Positions 54,476-62,377 of a stretch of 64,000 nucleotides of DNA are shown one piece after another. Source of the stretch: an uncultured Adlercreutzia sp. GTDB taxonomy: Bacteria > Actinomycetota > Coriobacteriia > Coriobacteriales > Eggerthellaceae. The stretch covers positions 109,178 through 173,177 of the forward strand of contig CAJUSP010000004.1 of assembly GCA_910589165.1 (NCBI GenBank), written 5' to 3'. Under the pieces are notes generated by a model. That model ran no database searches. It was not told the DNA's origin and saw only the letters and a program-made list of their open reading frames with translations. A program made the position numbers and the translations under genes. The first letter of the stretch is position 1. The number at the start of each line of letters is the position of its first letter.

Positions 54476-55108
54476 ATGAAATCCCGAAAGACCCTTCTTT
54501 CCGTCGGGACATTTGCCGCTACGGTGGCCCTGGCCCTGGCGGTAGGCTGCACGCCCCAGGCGGCTTCCTCGGGAGGCGAGGCTTCAAGTGCGCAGGACGA
54601 GGACGCGCCTGTCGCTCAGGCGGACTTCACCTGGAACGAGGAGTCGGATTGCGCCACGTGCCACAGCACTGAAGGCGACTCGACGTCCGATGATGCCTGT
54701 CTCGCGTCGACTCATGCCGCCGCCGGTGCCTCGTGCGTGTCATGCCATGACGACAGCGAGGGTCTGGCGAAGGCCCATGAGGGGGCTTCGCTCGACAGCA
54801 CGCCGGCCAAACGGCTGAAGACCACCGAGGTGTCGTCTGAGACCTGTCTTGCCTCTGATTGCCACAATACGACTCTTGAGGAGCTCGCTGCGCTGACGAC
54901 CGACTGTACGATTTTCACCGACGACAACGGCACTGTCGTGAACCCGCATGAGGCGCCGGACTTGACCCCGTCCCATGTTGAGGCGGAAATGACCTGCACC
55001 GATTGCCACAATGCCCACGAGGAGGCCTCGGAAGAAAACTACCAGAAGGTCTGCTCGAGCTGTCATCATGCGGGTGTCTATGAATGTGGCACGTGCCACG
55101 CTGAGTAA
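54476..55108 (+). CDS. Multihaem c-type cytochrome lipoprotein (module 4)
   Basis: A 210-residue homologue of the module 2 cytochrome. Signal with lipobox LAVGC (C25). Haem sites: 59-63 CATCH, 87-91 CVSCH, 174-178 CTDCH, 193-197 CSSCH and 204-208 CGTCH. The third site is spaced differently, CLASDCH (124-130), a CX4CH instead of the CIACH at the same place in the other cytochrome. ATG 54476 lies after AAAGGAGA. It would be the electron donor for the flavoprotein upstream. A strong terminator hairpin follows. Confidence 0.9.
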   Translation: MKSRKTLLSVGTFAATVALALAVGCTPQAASSGGEASSAQDEDAPVAQADFTWNEESDCATCHSTEGDSTSDDACLASTHAAAGASCVSCHDDSEGLAKAHEGASLDSTPAKRLKTTEVSSETCLASDCHNTTLEELAALTTDCTIFTDDNGTVVNPHEAPDLTPSHVEAEMTCTDCHNAHEEASEENYQKVCSSCHHAGVYECGTCHAE

Positions 55109-55128
55109 GCCATCTCCCTCTTTCGCGC

Positions 55129-55166
55129 CGCGCGTGAAGGCTACCCCTCCCAGCCTTCACGCGCGG
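55129..55166 (+). terminator. Terminator after the module 4 cytochrome
   Basis: A 15-bp perfect stem (55129-55143 with 55152-55166; arms begin CCGCGCGTGAAGG) and short loop, followed by TCTCTCCTCT. Confidence 0.7.
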
Positions 55167-55239
55167 TCTCTCCTCTAGGCGCAGCCCGTTGATCGCGCTG
55201 GCCGCTCGGAGTCCGCAACTTTCCCCGTATCGAAAAAAG

Positions 55240-55267
55240 TTGCAGGCCTTGACAATCGTGGTATGAT
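55240..55267 (+). promoter_or_regulatory. Candidate promoter of veg
   Basis: TTGCAG (55240-55245) and TATGAT (55262-55267) are spaced 16 bp. A TTGACA at 55249-55254 is also present but its spacing to any -10 is poor. Confidence 0.4.
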
Positions 55268-55312
55268 ATGCAGCTGTTATCTGTACGGAAAACCCCCTAA
55301 GGAAGTTTCTAC

Positions 55313-55645
55313 ATGGATTTGGCCAAGCAAGCAAAGATCGTCGACGGCATTCACGACACCCTGAACGACTTCATCGGCCAGCGCCTGAAGGTGCGCGCGA
55401 ACATGGGCCGCTCGAAGATCGTGGAGAGCGAGGGCGTGCTCACCCAGGTGCACCCGCAGCTGTTCATCATGGAGGTCGACCGCAAGCGCGGCCGCACCGC
55501 CCGCCAGTCCTACCAGTACGTGGACGTGCTCACCGGCATGGTGGAGCTGTCGCAGAACGGCGAGCCGCTGTTCGCGCCGTTCGTGGAAGAGGACGAGCCC
55601 ATCGATTATTCCGAAATCGCCGTGGAGGAGCGTGTGCTCGCCTAA
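55313..55645 (+). CDS. veg: Veg family protein
   Basis: A 110-residue small protein of the Veg family (PF06257), a beta-barrel protein from Gram-positive bacteria; in Bacillus subtilis Veg influences biofilm matrix genes, and the molecular role is not settled. Family signature: IGQRLKVRANMGRSKIVESE, GVLTQVHPQLFIMEVDR, SYQYVDVLTGMVEL. The C-terminal 25 residues are acidic and extend beyond the usual length (about 85 residues). Monocistronic, with its own promoter, upstream of tRNA-Ala. Confidence 0.9.
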   Translation: MDLAKQAKIVDGIHDTLNDFIGQRLKVRANMGRSKIVESEGVLTQVHPQLFIMEVDRKRGRTARQSYQYVDVLTGMVELSQNGEPLFAPFVEEDEPIDYSEIAVEERVLA

Positions 55646-55712
55646 ATTGGCGGTTGACAAGCGCCGGCGAAACGGGCAAACTATTGCCCTGCGCCAAAAG
55701 CGCTCACTACGT

Positions 55713-55788
55713 GGGGATGTAGCTCAGCTGGGAGAGCGCCACGTTCGCAACGTGGAAGTCGTGGGTTCAAGTCCCATCATCTCCACCA
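55713..55788 (+). tRNA. tRNA-Ala(CGC)
   Basis: A 76-nt cloverleaf with encoded CCA. Acceptor GGGGATG / CATCTCC includes the G3:U70 pair, the alanine identity element. The anticodon stem CCACG / CGTGG holds loop TTCGCAA, so the anticodon is CGC. The T-arm GTGGG TTCAAGT CCCAT is normal. TTGACA at 55654-55659 is a probable -35. Confidence 0.96.
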
Positions 55789-55798
55789 CGATTTGTTC

Positions 55799-55829
55799 AA
55801 GAACCTCCTTCGGGAGGTTCTTGTTTTTT
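55799..55829 (+). terminator. Terminator after tRNA-Ala
   Basis: AAGAACCTCC pairs with GGAGGTTCTT around TTCG-type loop and a run of T follows (TTGTTTTTT). Confidence 0.9.
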
Positions 55830-55885
55830 CCGCCTAGTAAATTGCGCCCCGGGGGATCAAGGCTCAAAACGTGCACTTCAGAGTG

Positions 55886-55927
55886 GGGTTCGACTCAATT
55901 CAGCTATAGACGAGGGGAGTCGAACCC
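55886..55927. repeat. Inverted repeat built from T-arm-like sequence
   Basis: GGGTTCGACTC (55886-55896) and GAGTCGAACCC (55917-55927) are perfect reverse complements around 20 nt. Each resembles a tRNA T-arm (GGTTCGACTC). It ends 7 bp before the convergent MocR gene stop. It may be a terminator, or remnants of tRNA 3' ends left by integration. Confidence 0.5.
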
Positions 55928-55934
55928 TCGGCTT

Positions 55935-57425
55935 CTAGCCGAACCAGGCCTGGGCCAGGGCGGTTATGCCGGGGGCTATGTCGGGCTCGGGGATGGCGGA
56001 GAAGCCTACGAGCACGGTGCCGGCCGGGGCGGTTTCGGGGCGCATCCAGTACTTCTTCGTGGGGTACACGGCCACGCCGGCGGCGCGGGCGGCGGCCACG
56101 AGCTCTTCCTGGCTGCGGCCGTCGCGCACGCGTACGAGCAGGTGAAGCCCGGTGCCGTTCTCCAGCACCTCAATTTTGGCGCCCATGGTGCTTTGCAGGG
56201 AGCGCGTGAGGGTCTCGTACTTGCGGCGGTTCTTCGCCTGCACGCGGCGTACGTGGCGGTCCCACGAGCCGTCGGCCATGAACCGCGCGAGCACCTGCTG
56301 GTTCAGCCACGGCACCGGCGAGTAGGAGGCGGCGAACAACTCGCGCCAGCGGGCGAGCAGCCCCTCGGGCAGCACGAGGTAGTTGATGCGCAGCGCCGGC
56401 GAGAGCGATTTCGAGAACGTGCCCATGTAGATGACGCGGCCGGCCTCGTCCATGGAGGCCAAAGGCGCTAGCGAGCGCTCTCGGTAGCGGAAGTCGCGGC
56501 AGTAGTCGTCTTCCAAGATGTAGGCGTCGGTTCGCTCGGCCCAGTCGAGTATGCGCCGGCGCGCCTCGCGGGGCAGCGCCTGGCAGGTGGGGAACTGGCT
56601 GGAGGGCGTCAGGTACAAAAGCCGCGCCTCCGAAGCCTCCACCTCGGCGAGGAACCGGTTGAGCCCCGCGTCGACGCGGCAGGGCACGACCGCGAAGTGC
56701 GCCCGCTCCACGACGCTGCGCACGCCATCGTAGCCCGGGTCTTCCATGGCCACGGCATCGGTGGCGGCGTCGAAGAGCGCCAGCAGGTTCTGCACGCTCG
56801 TCTGGGTGCCGCCCTGCACGATGATCTGGCGCGGGGTGCAGTCGATGTCGCGCTGGGTAACGAGCCGCCAGGCGATGGCCTCGCGCAGGCGCAACTCGCC
56901 GAAGGGGTCGTTGTAGGCGTCGCAGCCGGCACGTTCCACCGAGAGTAGGATGTCGTCGGTGATAGCGCGCCAGGCCGCGGCGGGGAAGGTGCCCGGCTCC
57001 AGGTTGCCGTAGGTGAAGTCGTAACGGATGGGGGAGGCCGGTACCCCGATGAGATCGCTTGTGTGGTTGCCGGGAGTGCCTTCAGCGACAGCTTCGCGCG
57101 GCTCGTTTGACGCGGACTCGCCTCCGGTGCGGTTGGCTGCCGCGCTGCCGTTTCTCCGAGGGCTTTCCGCCTCGGCGTTGCGGTGCAGGTAGGCCACGTT
57201 CTGCACGACGTAGCCCGAGCCCGGCCGGCTTTCCACGTAGCCCTCCTGGACCAGCAGGCGGTAGGCGCCCTCGACGGTGTTGCGCGCGCAGCCGAGGTCG
57301 GTTGCCAGCCCTCGAATGGAGGGCAGCTTCGCCCCGGACGCGTAGTCGCCCTCTTCGATGCGCCGGCAGATCTGCTCGAAAAGCTGCAGGTACAGCGGGG
57401 TGGCGCTTCTGTCGTCGAGGTGCAT
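55935..57425 (-). CDS. MocR/PdxR-type GntR regulator with aminotransferase domain
   Basis: A 496-residue fusion. The N-terminal GntR winged helix (YLQLFEQICRRIEEGDYASG, KLPSIRGLATDLGCARNTVE, GAYRLLVQEGYVESRPGSGY) is joined by a variable linker to an aminotransferase class I fold. PLP motifs: GGTQTSVQNLLALFD, MEDPGYDGV, LTPSSQFPTCQALP, ILEDDYCRDFRY and YMGTFSKSLSPALR, where Lys binds PLP. Regulators of this type often control vitamin B6 or amino-acid-derived metabolism; no such genes are adjacent, so the target is unknown. ATG 57425 follows AAGGA; the frame extends upstream without a plausible start. It is divergent from nrfA. Confidence 0.92.
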   Translation of the reverse strand: MHLDDRSATPLYLQLFEQICRRIEEGDYASGAKLPSIRGLATDLGCARNTVEGAYRLLVQEGYVESRPGSGYVVQNVAYLHRNAEAESPRRNGSAAANRTGGESASNEPREAVAEGTPGNHTSDLIGVPASPIRYDFTYGNLEPGTFPAAAWRAITDDILLSVERAGCDAYNDPFGELRLREAIAWRLVTQRDIDCTPRQIIVQGGTQTSVQNLLALFDAATDAVAMEDPGYDGVRSVVERAHFAVVPCRVDAGLNRFLAEVEASEARLLYLTPSSQFPTCQALPREARRRILDWAERTDAYILEDDYCRDFRYRERSLAPLASMDEAGRVIYMGTFSKSLSPALRINYLVLPEGLLARWRELFAASYSPVPWLNQQVLARFMADGSWDRHVRRVQAKNRRKYETLTRSLQSTMGAKIEVLENGTGLHLLVRVRDGRSQEELVAAARAAGVAVYPTKKYWMRPETAPAGTVLVGFSAIPEPDIAPGITALAQAWFG

Positions 57426-57760
57426 GGCGATCCTTCTCTTCCTTGAGCTACCCGAGGTTGCGGAAAGCAGCTTTAACCGTGCCTGAACCTTACCATAGAT
57501 GAATGCCCTGTGGAACTGTACCCATACGCCGACTTCAACCGTCCCCATAAATGAACGTGGAACTGTCCCCAAGGGTCCGCCAACTGTCCCCAGAGGATTC
57601 CCGAAAAGCGTCCCTTCACGGGCCGACCTTCCCCAGGGTATCGTTGCCTCAACGAAGAGTGCGCGCTCGTTCGGTGAAGAGAATGTGTGCCCCGCGGCAC
57701 CATCCAACCCCCGATGCGCACGGGAGGCTCGTTACCGAGACAAAGCAAGGAGGGACACCT
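57426..57760. promoter_or_regulatory. Divergent spacer with four GTCCCC direct repeats before nrfA
   Basis: Four related 12-13 nt elements lie in the same orientation: GGAACTGTACCCA (57512), CAACCGTCCCCA (57536), GGAACTGTCCCCA (57559) and CAACTGTCCCCA (57581). The spacings are 24, 23 and 22 bp, about two helical turns. They could bind a regulator of nrfA or of the MocR gene. No gene is supported here. Confidence 0.55.
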
Positions 57761-59041
57761 ATGAAGAAGACCAACATGCGGATGGTGGGCGCGGCCGTGG
57801 CCACCGTGGCGCTGGTGGCGGGGCTCGCGGCCTGCGCGCCGGCCGCCCAGCCCGCCGCGAGCAACGGCCCGGCCGAGGGCGGCACGGCCACCGAGGAGCC
57901 CGCAGCGGCCCCGGTGGAGACGCCGGAGGCCGACTCCTTCGGCGTCGTGGTCGCCGAGTCCTGGAAGGACATCTACCCGAACCAGTACGAGACCTACCTG
58001 GCCAACGAGTCGAACAGCCCCGAGGGCAAGCAGGATTACCTGACCGAGTACCCCGAGCTCGTCACCATGTACGCCGGCTACGGCTTCGCCAAGGGCTACG
58101 ATGAGGCCGCGAGCCACGCCTACACCCTGCAGTCGGTGGCCGAGACGCCGCGCGTGAACGAGAACACCCTGGCCAACTGCCTCACCTGCAAGACGCCGCA
58201 GTACACCGCCATGGTGAACTCCGAGGGCGATTCGGCCTACCAGAAGCCCTTCGCCGAGGTGCTCATGGAGATGACCGAGCCCATCAGCTGTTACAACTGC
58301 CATGAGAACGACCCGTCGAAGGTGGTCGTCACCCAGAAGCACTTCGTGAACGCCCTGGGCGCGGACGCCGACGAGGTGTCGGTGAACGCCGAGACCTGCG
58401 GCCAGTGCCACAACGAGTACTACTTCGACCCGGAGACCAAGGCCACGATGAACCCCTACAACGGCCTTAAGGGCATGACCACCGACGAGATTCTCGCCTA
58501 CTACGACGCGATGGACTTCAAGGACTGGGAGCACACCGAGACCGGCGCCCCCATGCTGAAGGCCCAGCATCCGGAGTTCGAGACCATCTACGGCGGCTCC
58601 CAGTCGTCCATGGCCAAGCAGGGCTACAGCTGCGCCGACTGCCACATGGCCCCGGCCACGGGCACCGATGGCGCCGAGTACCACTCCCACAACCTGGTGT
58701 CCCCTACGGAAGACCCGGCCATCATGGAGAAGTGCACCGGCTGCCACGCCGACCTGCCGGGCCAGATCGTGGAATGGCAGAAGGCCACCACCGACCGCGA
58801 GCACGAGCTGGCGGCGAAGATCGACGCCTACATCAAGGAGCTGGCGAAGCAGCGCGAGACCCTGGACGCCGACAAGCTTACCGAGGCCCAGCAGATTCAC
58901 CGTCATGCTCAGTTCTACTGGGACTTCGTGATGGTGGAGAACTCCGAGGGCGCCCACAACCCGAGCCTGGCCCAGGAGAACCTCGACAAGTGCGAGGACG
59001 AGCTGAAGGCCGGCTACAGCCTGCTCGGCATGACCTGGTAG
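57761..59041 (+). CDS. nrfA: Cytochrome c nitrite reductase NrfA, lipoprotein form
   Basis: Reduces nitrite to ammonium with six electrons. The 426-residue product has the NrfA haem pattern: catalytic CLTCK at 140-144, then CYNCH 177-181, CGQCH 213-217, CADCH 291-295 and CTGCH 325-329. The distal region YGGSQSSMAKQGYSCADCHM and YHSHNLVSP (catalytic His/Tyr area) is conserved. The N-terminus ends at a lipobox GLAAC (C25), so the enzyme is probably membrane-tethered by lipid. No nrfH quinol dehydrogenase gene is adjacent. The Ccm genes lie directly downstream. ATG 57761 is preceded by AAGGAGGG. Confidence 0.95.
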   Translation: MKKTNMRMVGAAVATVALVAGLAACAPAAQPAASNGPAEGGTATEEPAAAPVETPEADSFGVVVAESWKDIYPNQYETYLANESNSPEGKQDYLTEYPELVTMYAGYGFAKGYDEAASHAYTLQSVAETPRVNENTLANCLTCKTPQYTAMVNSEGDSAYQKPFAEVLMEMTEPISCYNCHENDPSKVVVTQKHFVNALGADADEVSVNAETCGQCHNEYYFDPETKATMNPYNGLKGMTTDEILAYYDAMDFKDWEHTETGAPMLKAQHPEFETIYGGSQSSMAKQGYSCADCHMAPATGTDGAEYHSHNLVSPTEDPAIMEKCTGCHADLPGQIVEWQKATTDREHELAAKIDAYIKELAKQRETLDADKLTEAQQIHRHAQFYWDFVMVENSEGAHNPSLAQENLDKCEDELKAGYSLLGMTW

Positions 59042-59058
59042 CCCCGACGTTTCGTTAA

Positions 59059-59124
59059 GGCGGCGGAACCCTCCCTTCCGCCGCCGCACCCAAGGCGCGC
59101 CCCGCACACCGCCGGGCGCGCCTT
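59059..59124 (+). terminator. Two hairpins after nrfA
   Basis: GGCGGCGGAA / TTCCGCCGCC (59059-59068 and 59076-59085) and AAGGCGCGCCC / GGGCGCGCCTT (59092-59102 and 59114-59124) are strong stems. They end the nrfA transcript or attenuate reading into ccmE. Confidence 0.75.
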
Positions 59125-59407
59125 GTGCTGCAGAGGGTGCTGTCTCACCGAAATCACCAAATTTTATGGAGGCGTTTTGGGTGATTTACCCCGGTTGGGT
59201 GATGACGTTGACTCTGTCCTTGGGGTAGGGTTTACCGTGCCGAAGCGGCCCTCCGCGACCTGTCATTGCGCAGGTGCAATAGTCGTGGGGAGATGGTGGA
59301 AGTAGAAGGGCCTTCGGGCCGCCATCGGGGCCGATGCGTAAAATAGTTCCGATAATCTCAGACCGTCGGGGGAGGCCGGTCTGGCCCAAGACGGAAGTAG
59401 GAGGATT
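59125..59407. other. nrfA-ccmE spacer
   Basis: This 283-bp stretch holds a fragment of the family-1 repeat (GGTGCTGTCTCAC, 59137-59149), an inverted repeat AAATCACC / GGTGATTT (59151-59158 and 59180-59187) and a hairpin AGACCG / CGGTCT near 59360-59383 close to ccmE. TTGACT at about 59208 may be part of a ccm promoter. No gene is supported. Confidence 0.45.
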
Positions 59408-60073
59408 ATGAACGCAAAGATGAAGAAGCGCATGATTGCCGTATCCGGCGTCATCGTGATCGTGCTCATTTTGGTGCTCGCCTTCGTGGGCGGCAACACC
59501 GCCGCCACCACCATGAGCGTGGCCGAGGCGGCCGAGAACCCGCAGGCCGGCCAGAAGGTGCAGGTGTCCGGCAACGTGGTGCAGGACTCCTTCGCCACGG
59601 CCGACAACGTGCTCACCTTCAAGATCTACGACCCGGACGGCGACCCGGCGACCCAGCTGGAGGTGCGCTACGACGGCGCCGCCTCGTCCACCTTCGGCAA
59701 CGACGTCACCGCCATCTGCACCGGCAAGATCAACGACGCCGGCGTGCTGGAGTGCTCCGAGCTGGTAACCAAGTGCCCCTCGAAGTACGAGAACGCCGAC
59801 AGCGCCCTGGGCGTGGCCCAGCTGCTCGGCTACGGCGACAGCGTCATCGGCAAGGTAGTGAAGGTGGCCGGCCCCATCGAGGCCGGAACGCTTACCGCTG
59901 CCGGCCAGGGCGACCGCTTCGCCATCTTCGATGCCGAGAGCGGCGAGGAGCTGCCGGTTCTCTTCGACGGCGCGCTGTCCGACGAGGTGGTCGAGGGCGC
60001 CACGGTGGTGCTCACCGGCTCGCTCGGCGACAACGGCAAGTTCACCGCCACCGACGTGGCGCTTGAGGGCTAG
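59408..60073 (+). CDS. ccmE: CcmE haem chaperone, CxxxY type, with second OB-fold
   Basis: Holds haem covalently for transfer to apocytochromes. The 221-residue product has a membrane anchor (about 9-28) and an OB-fold (MSVAEAAENPQAGQKVQVSG, NVVQDSFATADNVLTFKIYD). The haem-binding motif is CPSKY (123-127), the CxxxY variant known from archaea and some Deltaproteobacteria rather than the HxxxY of E. coli. Residues 140-221 form a second OB-like repeat (VVKVAGPIEAGTLTAAGQGD, ATVVLTGSLGDNGKFTATDV) that ordinary CcmE lacks. It starts the ccmEFABC operon. Confidence 0.87.
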   Translation: MNAKMKKRMIAVSGVIVIVLILVLAFVGGNTAATTMSVAEAAENPQAGQKVQVSGNVVQDSFATADNVLTFKIYDPDGDPATQLEVRYDGAASSTFGNDVTAICTGKINDAGVLECSELVTKCPSKYENADSALGVAQLLGYGDSVIGKVVKVAGPIEAGTLTAAGQGDRFAIFDAESGEELPVLFDGALSDEVVEGATVVLTGSLGDNGKFTATDVALEG

Positions 60074-60085
60074 GAGAGGCTGGTT

Positions 60086-62377
60086 ATGTCGACGATCGGA
60101 CTTATGGGGCTTCTGGTGGCCTTCGCGGGCTGCCTCATCTCGCTCGTGTGCCTGGGCGTGGCCCACGTCTTCTACAAGAAGCGCTCCTTCGAGCGCTCCG
60201 AGATGTTCGCCTGGGGCGGTCGCGTGGCCGCGGTGCTCACGGCTGTGGCGCTCACGGTGTGTTGTGCGGTGCTCGTGTGGTGCTTCTTTACGGGCGACAC
60301 CTCCATCCAGTACGTGCTGGACAACCGCTCCACCTCCACCTCGGACATCGCGTGGCTCTACAAGCTGGCGGGACTTTGGGCCGGCCGCCAGGGCTCGCTG
60401 TTGTTCTGGGCGTGGCTCATCGCCGTGTTCAACGCGGTGCTCGTGTTCGCCACGCGCAAGGATGTGCGCCCGCTCGACAACGCGGCGCTCGCCATCTCCA
60501 CGCTCGTGCTGACCGCCTTCGTCTCGGTGCTGCTGTTCTCCGAGTCGAACATGCCCTTTATCGTGACCGACTCGCGCTACTTCGGCGACGACGGCACGCT
60601 GTCGGTCATGGCGTCGGCCCGTTCCATGAACGCGCTTTTGGAGCACTGGGCCATGGCCATTCACCCGCCGACGCTGTTCATCGGCTACGCGGGCCTGACC
60701 ATTCCCTTCGCCTACGCCGTGGCGGCCCTCATCGTGAACGACGACTCCACGCTGTGGGTGAACCGCTCCACCTCCTATCTCATGTTCTCGTGGCTGCTTT
60801 TGGGTATCGGCATCGGCCTGGGCGCCGTGTGGGCCTACGTGGTGCTCGGCTGGGGCGGCTACTGGGGCTGGGACCCGGTGGAGAACGCGAGCCTTCTGCC
60901 GTGGCTTGTGGGCGTGGCGCTCATCCACTCCTTCACGGTGTACCGCCAGCGCGGCGCCTTCAAGCGCTGGAGTGTGTTCTGTGCCTGCCTGACCTTCTGC
61001 TTCGTCATTCTGGGCACCTTCATCACCCGCTCGGGCCTCGTGCAGTCGGTGCACGCCTTCGAGGGCGACCCGGTCTCCCTCGTGCTGTTCGGCGCGCTCA
61101 TCATCTGCTCGCTGCTGGCCGGCATCGTGGGGCTTCTGGTGCGCCGTCGCAGCTTCGGCGCGGCTGACGCGGCCGACGACGACATCGAGTCGATGATGTC
61201 GAAGGAAGCGGCCTACTACGTGAACAACCTCATCATGATCGTGTTCGCGGTGCTGCTCGCCTACATGACCATCTCCTCGGCGCTGCCCACCTGGCTTCCC
61301 TTCGGCGGCCAGTCGCTGTCCGCCGGCACCTATAATGCCATTGCGCGGCCCCTAGGCATAGCGTATCTGGCCGTGCTCGCCGTCTGCCCGCTGCTCGGCT
61401 GGCGCCGCACCGACAAGGCGGCCTTCTGGCGCAGTGCCCGCGTGCCGGCGCTCTGCGCGCTCGTGCTGTTCATCGTGCTCATGATCTACTTCGCCACCTA
61501 CCTTCTGCCCAGCTACCAGGCCATGATCGATGCCGGCGGAAGTACCGCCGAGGGCCTGCTCGAGCAGGGCAACCCCATCTACTACAACGGCCTGGCCGTG
61601 GTGGGCCTGCTGGTGGCCAGCCTGCTGTTCTTCAACGCGCTGTTCATGGCGGTGCGCTCGCTTAAGCGCCTGAAGTCCGCCTCGAAGCTGCGCCAGCGCC
61701 TGGCCCTGTTCGGCGGCTCGGTGAGCCATACGGCCATGGCCATCATCCTCGTGGGCCTCATCGGCTCGTCTATGTACGTCACCGAGAAGGTGGACTACAT
61801 CCCCTACGACGAGGAGTCGGGCACCGCCGAGGGCACCTTCACCATCCAGGATTTCGAGCTGCAGTATACCGACGAGGCCATCGACGAGCTGGGCAACGGC
61901 AACGTGCGCTACTCGCTGACCTTCGACGCCTACAAGAACGGCGAGTTCGTGGGCACGCTGAACCCGGCGGTGCAGGTGGTGGCCTCGACCCAGCAGCAGA
62001 AGCTGGAGGCGGCGGTCATCGGCTTCCCGCTGGAGGATCTGTTCGTGGTGTACCGCGGCGTGAACGACGAGGGCGACTTCTCCATGGACGTGCGTGTGAA
62101 CCCGCTCATCAGCTGGGTGTGGGTGGGCTTCGGCCTGCTCATGGCCGGCTCGGTGCTGGCGCTGTTCGCCAAGCGCGCCGAGCGCAAGCCGGGGGCCGAC
62201 CCGGTGGATGCCTCCCTTGAGTCTTTGGTCGGCGAGAAGCCGAAGAAGGGCAACGGCTCCCACAAAGCCCCGGCCGAGGAGCTGGTGGCCGAGGAAGTGG
62301 AAGAGGTCGAGGCCTTCGAGGGCGCGCCGGAGCTGTCGGCCGCCGAGGGCGCCGAGGAAGACGGGGCCGCCCAGTGA
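60086..62377 (+). CDS. ccmF: CcmF haem lyase subunit
   Basis: A 763-residue polytopic membrane protein for haem ligation in cytochrome c maturation. About fifteen helices are visible. The WWD-type haem-handling motif WGGYWGWDPVENASLLPWLV lies near residues 256-275, preceded by GRQGSLLFWAWL and HPPTLFIGYAG, with a conserved External-loop His. The C-terminal periplasmic domain is beta-rich, and the last 70 residues are an acidic Lys/Glu/Ala cytoplasmic tail not usual in the family. It lies 12 bp after ccmE and overlaps ccmA by 4 bp. Confidence 0.93.
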   Translation: MSTIGLMGLLVAFAGCLISLVCLGVAHVFYKKRSFERSEMFAWGGRVAAVLTAVALTVCCAVLVWCFFTGDTSIQYVLDNRSTSTSDIAWLYKLAGLWAGRQGSLLFWAWLIAVFNAVLVFATRKDVRPLDNAALAISTLVLTAFVSVLLFSESNMPFIVTDSRYFGDDGTLSVMASARSMNALLEHWAMAIHPPTLFIGYAGLTIPFAYAVAALIVNDDSTLWVNRSTSYLMFSWLLLGIGIGLGAVWAYVVLGWGGYWGWDPVENASLLPWLVGVALIHSFTVYRQRGAFKRWSVFCACLTFCFVILGTFITRSGLVQSVHAFEGDPVSLVLFGALIICSLLAGIVGLLVRRRSFGAADAADDDIESMMSKEAAYYVNNLIMIVFAVLLAYMTISSALPTWLPFGGQSLSAGTYNAIARPLGIAYLAVLAVCPLLGWRRTDKAAFWRSARVPALCALVLFIVLMIYFATYLLPSYQAMIDAGGSTAEGLLEQGNPIYYNGLAVVGLLVASLLFFNALFMAVRSLKRLKSASKLRQRLALFGGSVSHTAMAIILVGLIGSSMYVTEKVDYIPYDEESGTAEGTFTIQDFELQYTDEAIDELGNGNVRYSLTFDAYKNGEFVGTLNPAVQVVASTQQQKLEAAVIGFPLEDLFVVYRGVNDEGDFSMDVRVNPLISWVWVGFGLLMAGSVLALFAKRAERKPGADPVDASLESLVGEKPKKGNGSHKAPAEELVAEEVEEVEAFEGAPELSAAEGAEEDGAAQ

